From: Acidobacteriaceae bacterium
GTDB taxonomy: Bacteria; Acidobacteriota; Terriglobia; Terriglobales; Acidobacteriaceae
Length of the DNA stretch: 9,640 nucleotides
NCBI GenBank assembly: GCA_027311125.1
Contig: DAICZO010000196.1
Location: forward strand, 1-9,640
Direction of reading: 5' to 3'
The position numbers and the translations under genes are program-made. Position 1 is the first letter of the stretch. Each line of letters opens with the position of its first letter. The notes beneath the pieces are model-generated. The model was not told the DNA's origin. It ran no database searches and was given only the letters and a program-made list of their open reading frames with translations. Shown piece by piece: positions 5,795 through 9,640 of the stretch.

Positions 5795-6612
5795 ACGGAG
5801 CACGGGAGACTGGGATTTCAGAAGAGTTAGTGGAGTTGCTGGAGGGTCTGCGTCCGCTGTATGCACGTCTGGCGGAGCACAGGCTGTATGCCGCATTTGA
5901 GACCGTCGACGATCTGCGGTTATTCATGGAGTCGCACGTGTTTGCAGTGTGGGACTTTATGAGTCTGCTGAAGACACTGCAGCGGGGGCTGACGTGTGTG
6001 GAGGTGCCGTGGGTGCCGAGCCGGCTGGCCGAGAGTCGCCGACTCGTGAATGAGATTGTGCTGGGCGAAGAGAGCGACGTGTACAAGGGCATGGCGATGA
6101 GCCACTTTGAGCTGTACCGGCGAGCGATGCAGGAGTGTGGAGCGGATACGTTCGCGATCGACAACCTGCTGCGGGAGCTGGCCGGCGGGGCAGAGTGGAG
6201 CCGTGCGCTGGAACGCAGTGGAGCTACGCGGGCGGCACAGATGTTTGTGCGCAGCACGTTCGCCTGCATCGACGAGGCGAAGCTGCATGTGACGGCGGCA
6301 GCGTTTACGTTTGGCCGCGAAGACCTGATTCCGGATATGTTTCGTGGGTTTATCCGTGACCAGGATGAGCGGTTGTCGGGACGGTTGTCGATCTTCCGCT
6401 GGTATCTGGACCGGCACATTGAGGTCGATGGCGACGAGCATGGGCCGATGGCGATGCGGATGATCGCGGAGCTGTGCGGCAACGACGACACCAAATGGCA
6501 GGAGGCAGGCGATGCAGCGGAGCGTGCTCTGCTGGCGCGACTGGCGCTGTGGGACGGGATCGCAGATGCAATCGTGGAGAGCCGGACAGTCGGCGCGGCA
6601 CGCGTGAGCTAG
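5791..6612 (+). CDS. DUF3050 family protein (haem-oxygenase-like fold)
   Basis: A 273-residue protein I recognise as DUF3050, a family of unknown function placed with the haem-oxygenase-like helical fold. Its most striking segments are FMESHVFAVWDFMSLLK (45-61), NEIVLGEESD (87-96), SHFELY (104-109), TFGRE (173-177) and RHIEVDGDEHGPM (208-220). The last resembles the H-x3-D-x2/3-H helix of haem-oxygenase-like di-iron oxidases (H209, D213, H217), so a metal-dependent oxidase is possible but not shown. The frame is open up to 5731, but the GTG at 5791 overlaps the DUF971 stop as GTGA, with AAGGA eight bases before it, and removes the out-of-frame DUF971 sequence. It is the last gene of the cluster. 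Its TAG stop shares CTAG with the opposing LOG gene. Confidence 0.88.
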   Translation: MNGARETGISEELVELLEGLRPLYARLAEHRLYAAFETVDDLRLFMESHVFAVWDFMSLLKTLQRGLTCVEVPWVPSRLAESRRLVNEIVLGEESDVYKGMAMSHFELYRRAMQECGADTFAIDNLLRELAGGAEWSRALERSGATRAAQMFVRSTFACIDEAKLHVTAAAFTFGREDLIPDMFRGFIRDQDERLSGRLSIFRWYLDRHIEVDGDEHGPMAMRMIAELCGNDDTKWQEAGDAAERALLARLALWDGIADAIVESRTVGAARVS

Positions 6613-7175
6613 TGTGGCTGGGCTGAGAGCTGGTTGAGTGCGTCTTCCACTGTATCGGCGACGAGCAGGATAGCGCGGCTCTTCGGCTTCAACATGCCTT
6701 CGCGGACGGCGTGATCGAGGAAGGCAATCAGCGGATCGTAGAAGCCGTTGATATTGAGCAACAGGACTGGTTTGTCGTGCAGGCGGAGGGTCTGCCAGGC
6801 GAGCACTTCAAACATCTCCTCGAGCGTACCGAAGCCTCCTGGCAAAATAAGGAAGGCATCGGACTTCTGGCCCATGAGGGCTTTGCGGGTGTGCATGGTA
6901 TCGACGACGTGAAGCTCGGAGATGCCGTGGTGGGCGACTTCGAGATCGACGAGGACTTCCGGGATGACGCCGACGACGTGGCCACCGGCGCGGAGGGCTG
7001 ATTCGGCGACGGCCTGCATGAGTCCGACTTTGGCTCCGCCATAGATCAGGCCGATGTTGCGGGTCGCGAGGGCGGTGCCTAGCTCCTGCGCGGCTTCAAG
7101 ATAGGCAGGATGCGTGCCGTTGGCGGAGGCGCAGAAGACGGCGAGCGTGCGAAGGGTGGAGAGATCAGACGACAT
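6609..7175 (-). CDS. LOG family protein, probable nucleoside 5'-monophosphate phosphoribohydrolase
   Basis: A 188-residue Rossmann-like protein. GGAKVGLM (46-53) and PGGFGTLEE (112-120) are the two LOG signatures; R97 and E120 are the expected catalytic pair. LOG enzymes split cytokinin riboside or other nucleoside monophosphates into free base and ribose 5-phosphate; bacterial members are often annotated as Rossmann-fold nucleotide-binding or lysine-decarboxylase-like proteins, the latter being historical and wrong for this motif. The physiological substrate is uncertain. The frame is open to 7361, but that extension shows no family sequence and overlaps the next gene. The ATG at 7175 gives a normal N-terminus (TLRTLAVFCASANG), with GGAG close upstream and a -10-like TATCTT at 7187-7182. 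It converges on the DUF3050 gene with a 4-base overlap. Confidence 0.92.
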   Translation of the reverse strand: MSSDLSTLRTLAVFCASANGTHPAYLEAAQELGTALATRNIGLIYGGAKVGLMQAVAESALRAGGHVVGVIPEVLVDLEVAHHGISELHVVDTMHTRKALMGQKSDAFLILPGGFGTLEEMFEVLAWQTLRLHDKPVLLLNINGFYDPLIAFLDHAVREGMLKPKSRAILLVADTVEDALNQLSAQPH

Positions 7176-7261
7176 CTCTCCAAGATACCCGTCGAGGCGG
7201 TTCTTCACCAGAAGGCTAGGAACGATGTGGCGCTTGTGACGACGAGTATTCGTGTCGACGA

Positions 7262-7319
7262 GCAGCGTAAGCGTCGGAATGCGACGGCTTCCACACGAGT
7301 GCGGAAGCCGGTACGCTGC
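7262..7319 (-). other. Nested inverted repeats between the exported small protein and the LOG gene
   Basis: An outer perfect 8-bp stem, 7262-7269 with 7312-7319 (GCAGCGTA/TACGCTGC), encloses an inner perfect 8-bp stem, 7285-7292 with 7303-7310 (CGGCTTCC/GGAAGCCG). A third pairing, CGTCG 7272-7276 with CGACG 7282-7286, competes with the inner stem by two bases. In leftward RNA this lies in the 3' region of the small-protein gene and upstream of LOG. No T-run follows, so it is not a standard intrinsic terminator; it could be a 3'-end stabiliser or a leader structure. Confidence 0.4.
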
Positions 7320-7332
7320 GACGAGCGAAGTG

Positions 7333-7680
7333 CTAGCCGATGCCGACGGTGACGCCATCAAGCGAACGATCCACCTCGACGATCAGGTCGCCAGCCGGGT
7401 GGGTTGACGTGGCGGTATTGGTGAGGATGCGTGTACCCACTGGTACCTTTACTGAGATGGTTTTTCCCGCCCCAATAGTCATGATGTCATCACCGACTTT
7501 AACTTCCAAGGATGTGGATGTGCGGTTGAGGAGGTTGAGCTTAACGATGCTGGGTTTAGCAAAGGCATAAACCGGGATATGCAGAAACGGGGTGGCGAAG
7601 ACGGCCTGGGACGAGAGCATGCAGGCTGCAGCGAGGGCAAGGGTGAACGGTCTACGGACTAATTGCATAGTGAGCTTCAT
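7333..7680 (-). CDS. Small exported protein of unknown function
   Basis: I do not recognise a named family. The 115-residue product has a clear signal peptide: RR in the n-region, a hydrophobic core at about 12-24, and likely cleavage after AVFA (residue 29). There is no lipobox Cys at the cleavage site. The mature part of about 86 residues is rich in alternating Val/Ile/Thr (IVKLNLLNRT, LEVKVGDDIMTI, TISVKVPVGTRIL, DLIVEV), suggesting a small beta-sandwich secreted to the periplasm or surface. It contains no cysteine, so no disulfide or metal thiolate site. The ATG at 7680 gives the best signal peptide; AGGAG is ten bases upstream, a long spacing, and an in-frame ATG at 7668 is the alternative. 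An extension to 7725 would run through the inverted repeat and spoil the signal peptide. It is 157 bases from the LOG start on the same strand. Confidence 0.7.
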   Translation of the reverse strand: MKLTMQLVRRPFTLALAAACMLSSQAVFATPFLHIPVYAFAKPSIVKLNLLNRTSTSLEVKVGDDIMTIGAGKTISVKVPVGTRILTNTATSTHPAGDLIVEVDRSLDGVTVGIG

Positions 7681-7712
7681 GGGGACACGTCTCCTGTTGA
7701 GGTGCGGCGGAG

Positions 7713-7738
7713 ACTTATCTGCCATGGTTCAGATAAGT
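7713..7738. repeat. 9-bp perfect inverted repeat in the intergenic region before the helicase
   Basis: ACTTATCTG (7713-7721) and CAGATAAGT (7730-7738) flank the 8-base centre CCATGGTT; A7711/T7740 and a G-T pair extend it. It is far more AT-rich than its surroundings. It begins 33 bases upstream of the small exported protein's start, so an operator for that leftward gene or a 5' UTR hairpin are both plausible. No rightward gene ends nearby, so a terminator role is unlikely. The rest of 7681-7924 (244 bases) shows no gene; only a weak TAAACT -10 candidate for the helicase at 7900-7905 stands out. Confidence 0.5.
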
Positions 7739-7924
7739 TTCGTTACGCAGAGTGAGGTACGCAGGACGGGAAAAGAAGTTCAATAAAAGCTGTGAATTAA
7801 GTTGCAGGCGAAGGAGAGGATCAGTCAGGCGCCGGTGCGATGCAGCGCGGGTTCCGGGGACGTGTTGGGGAGCGATTAGGAATGTCGATGCGGCTCCGTT
7901 AAACTGGAAGTGGAGTGTGGGACG

Positions 7925-9640
7925 TTGAGTCGACTTTTAGAGAACATGAATCCGCAGCAGCAGGATGGCATCCGGACGGTGGACGGGCCCGTGCTCCTGC
8001 TGGCTGGCGCGGGCAGTGGCAAGACACGGGTGATTACGCATCGGATTGCGTATCTGATTCAAGAGCGCGGGGTACCGGCAGACCAGATTCTGGCAGTGAC
8101 GTTTACTAACAAAGCCGCGAAAGAGATGGCCGAGCGCGTCGATAAGATTCTGGGACATTCGAGCCTGGCGAAGCCTACGCTGGCTACGTTCCACAGCTTT
8201 TGCGTACGGGTGTTGCGGCGAGATATTGAGGCCATGCGCACCAATGGCGTGGGACTGACGCGGACGTTTGCCATCTACGACGAGACCGACCAGCAGGCGG
8301 TGGTGAAGGCTGCGCTGAAGCGCCTGGGGATCGATGACAAGAGCCTGAAGCCGCGCGTGGCACTGGGCCGCATCAGTTGGGCAAAGAACCACATGATCGA
8401 TCCGCAGGAGTACTTTCTGGCGAGCACGAATCCGATGGAGGAGAAGATTGCGCACATCTTCGAGATCTATCGGAAGGAGTTGATGAAGGCGAATGCTCTG
8501 GACTTCGACGATCTGTTGCTGGAGACGGTGCGATTGCTGAAGGGCTACAGCGATGTTCGCGAGCGGTACAACCGCAAGTATCCGTACGTGATGATCGATG
8601 AGTATCAGGACACCAACCGGCCGCAGTACGAGCTGATGAAGCTGCTGGCAGGCGACCACGGAAACATCTGCGTGGTGGGCGATGAAGACCAGTCGATCTA
8701 CAGCTGGCGCGGTGCGGACATCAAGAACATTCTGGACTTCGAGAAAGACTTTCCGGAGACGAAGACGATTCGGCTGGAGCAGAACTACCGCTCGACGCAG
8801 ATCATTCTGGAAGGCGCCAGCGCGGTGGTAGCGCAGAATACGCAGCGCAAGGGCAAGAACCTGTTTACGACACGCGAGGGTGGCAGCCTGATTGGCTTCT
8901 ATGAGGCTCCAGATGGCGAGAATGAGGCGCTGTTTATTGCCGACCGGATCCAGAAGTATCTGCGGACGGCGGGCCAGGAGGAAGACCAGCCACGCTGTGC
9001 GGTGCTGTACCGGACGAACTCGCAGTCGCGCCTGGTGGAAGAGGCGCTGCGACGGTATGGCGTGCAGTACCACATGGTTGGGGGATTCAGCTTCTATGAC
9101 CGTGCGGAAGTAAAAGACATTTTGAGTTACATGAAGCTGGTGTCGAACCCACACGACTCGATTGCACTGGGGCGCAGTGTGAACTCGCCGCCGCGCGGTA
9201 TCGGCAAGACGACGATGGAGACGTTGGAGCGGATGGCGCTGGGTACGGGTATGAGCACGTGGGATGCGATCGGCAAGGCCATTGAAGACAAGCTGCTGCC
9301 AGCGCGGGCGTTGAGCGCGCTGGAGGGATTCCGGCGACTGATCCTGGATGCGCGGGCGATGCTGGGGCCGGGGTTTGCGGAGAAGCTGACAGCGGATGTG
9401 CAGGTGGAAGGCAGCGATGCATCGTTCGATCCGGCAGGGTTCGAAGCTGCTGAAGATGCAGCGGAATTTGCTACGGATTTGGTTACAGAAAGCGTTGTCG
9501 AGCTGGATACTTCATTCGATACGAGTTTCAACTTCGGGTTTGACTTTGGCCCGAGCGAGGAGATCTCCACGATTGCGGCAGAGAATGCAACGGACTCCGA
9601 CGCGGCGCATGGAATCGATACGACGAGCTTCAATCCGTTT
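7925..9640 (+). CDS. uvrD: UvrD/PcrA-type superfamily 1 DNA helicase, 3'-truncated by the window edge
   Basis: An ATP-dependent 3'-5' DNA helicase acting in nucleotide-excision and mismatch repair and in clearing replication blocks. 572 codons are visible. With TTG as residue 1: Q-motif Gln at 11-13, Walker A GAGSGKT (28-34), motif Ia AVTFTNKAAKEM, motif II DEYQD (225-229), motif III QSIYSWRGA (256-264), motif IV region LEQNYRST (284-291), and PPRGIGKTT near 422-430. I chose the TTG at 7925 over the ATG at 7946 because MSRLLENMNPQQQ aligns with the LLxxLNPxQ start of PcrA and GGAG lies nine bases upstream; the ATG has no ribosome site. From about residue 490 to the window end the sequence becomes acidic, with DTSFDTSFNFGFDFG and no family match. 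The C-terminal motifs V and VI lie outside the window. Confidence 0.95.
   Translation, partial: MSRLLENMNPQQQDGIRTVDGPVLLLAGAGSGKTRVITHRIAYLIQERGVPADQILAVTFTNKAAKEMAERVDKILGHSSLAKPTLATFHSFCVRVLRRDIEAMRTNGVGLTRTFAIYDETDQQAVVKAALKRLGIDDKSLKPRVALGRISWAKNHMIDPQEYFLASTNPMEEKIAHIFEIYRKELMKANALDFDDLLLETVRLLKGYSDVRERYNRKYPYVMIDEYQDTNRPQYELMKLLAGDHGNICVVGDEDQSIYSWRGADIKNILDFEKDFPETKTIRLEQNYRSTQIILEGASAVVAQNTQRKGKNLFTTREGGSLIGFYEAPDGENEALFIADRIQKYLRTAGQEEDQPRCAVLYRTNSQSRLVEEALRRYGVQYHMVGGFSFYDRAEVKDILSYMKLVSNPHDSIALGRSVNSPPRGIGKTTMETLERMALGTGMSTWDAIGKAIEDKLLPARALSALEGFRRLILDARAMLGPGFAEKLTADVQVEGSDASFDPAGFEAAEDAAEFATDLVTESVVELDTSFDTSFNFGFDFGPSEEISTIAAENATDSDAAHGIDTTSFNPF

Noticed and set aside
6609..7361. 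Longer LOG protein starting at 7361
   Set aside because: The extra 62 residues show no family similarity, run through the nested inverted repeats and overlap the next gene; the ATG at 7175 matches the normal LOG N-terminus.
7937..9154. Minus-strand open frame of 405 codons opposite the helicase
   Set aside because: The plus strand carries all SF1 helicase motifs through this stretch; the antisense translation is Arg/His/Leu-rich with no recognisable domain.
9188..9214. GIGKTT in the helicase, resembling a second Walker A
   Set aside because: This is the usual PxRGIGxxT helix-hairpin region of UvrD/PcrA; the functional P-loop is GAGSGKT near residue 30.

Overview
The window reads as a GC-rich chromosomal segment of a soil-type bacterium, most likely an Acidobacteriota member of the Terriglobia (Granulicella/Edaphobacter/Terriglobus-like). 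This is inferred from overall gene flavour: the amidase subtype, a signal-peptide rubrerythrin beside a Haem_bd protein, and DUF3050. No rRNA or marker gene proves it. I see no insertion sequence, phage gene, tRNA, rRNA or CRISPR array. No gene-free stretch exceeds 300 bases; the longest is 7681-7924.

Left part (1-3409). A 5'-truncated amidase-signature hydrolase runs rightward off the left edge. Facing it are three leftward genes: a short-chain dehydrogenase/reductase (3409-2693), then an exported rubrerythrin-like di-iron protein (2544-2068) and a membrane-anchored haem-binding protein (2003-1494). The last two look like an envelope redox or peroxide-defence pair. A near-consensus CRP/FNR-family dyad lies upstream of the rubrerythrin.

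Middle (3410-6612). A 37-bp divergent promoter region with a 6-4-6 dyad separates the SDR from a rightward oligopeptide/dipeptide-type ABC ATPase. That ATPase is split by one in-frame amber codon between Walker A and the Q-loop. Next is a four-gene rightward cluster: TSUP-family exporter, SemiSWEET transporter, DUF971 protein with two CxCxxC motifs, and DUF3050 haem-oxygenase-fold protein. All three of its junctions are 4-base start/stop overlaps (ATGA, ATGA, GTGA). It has no function that I know of and is the best candidate here for an undescribed system.

Right part (6609-9640). A LOG-family phosphoribohydrolase ends tail-to-tail with the DUF3050 gene, both stop codons sharing one CTAG. Upstream of it are a segment of nested inverted repeats and a small exported protein of unknown function. 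An intergenic region with a 9-bp inverted repeat leads to a rightward UvrD/PcrA-type helicase that runs off the right edge. The helicase probably starts at TTG and carries an unusual acidic, low-complexity insertion.
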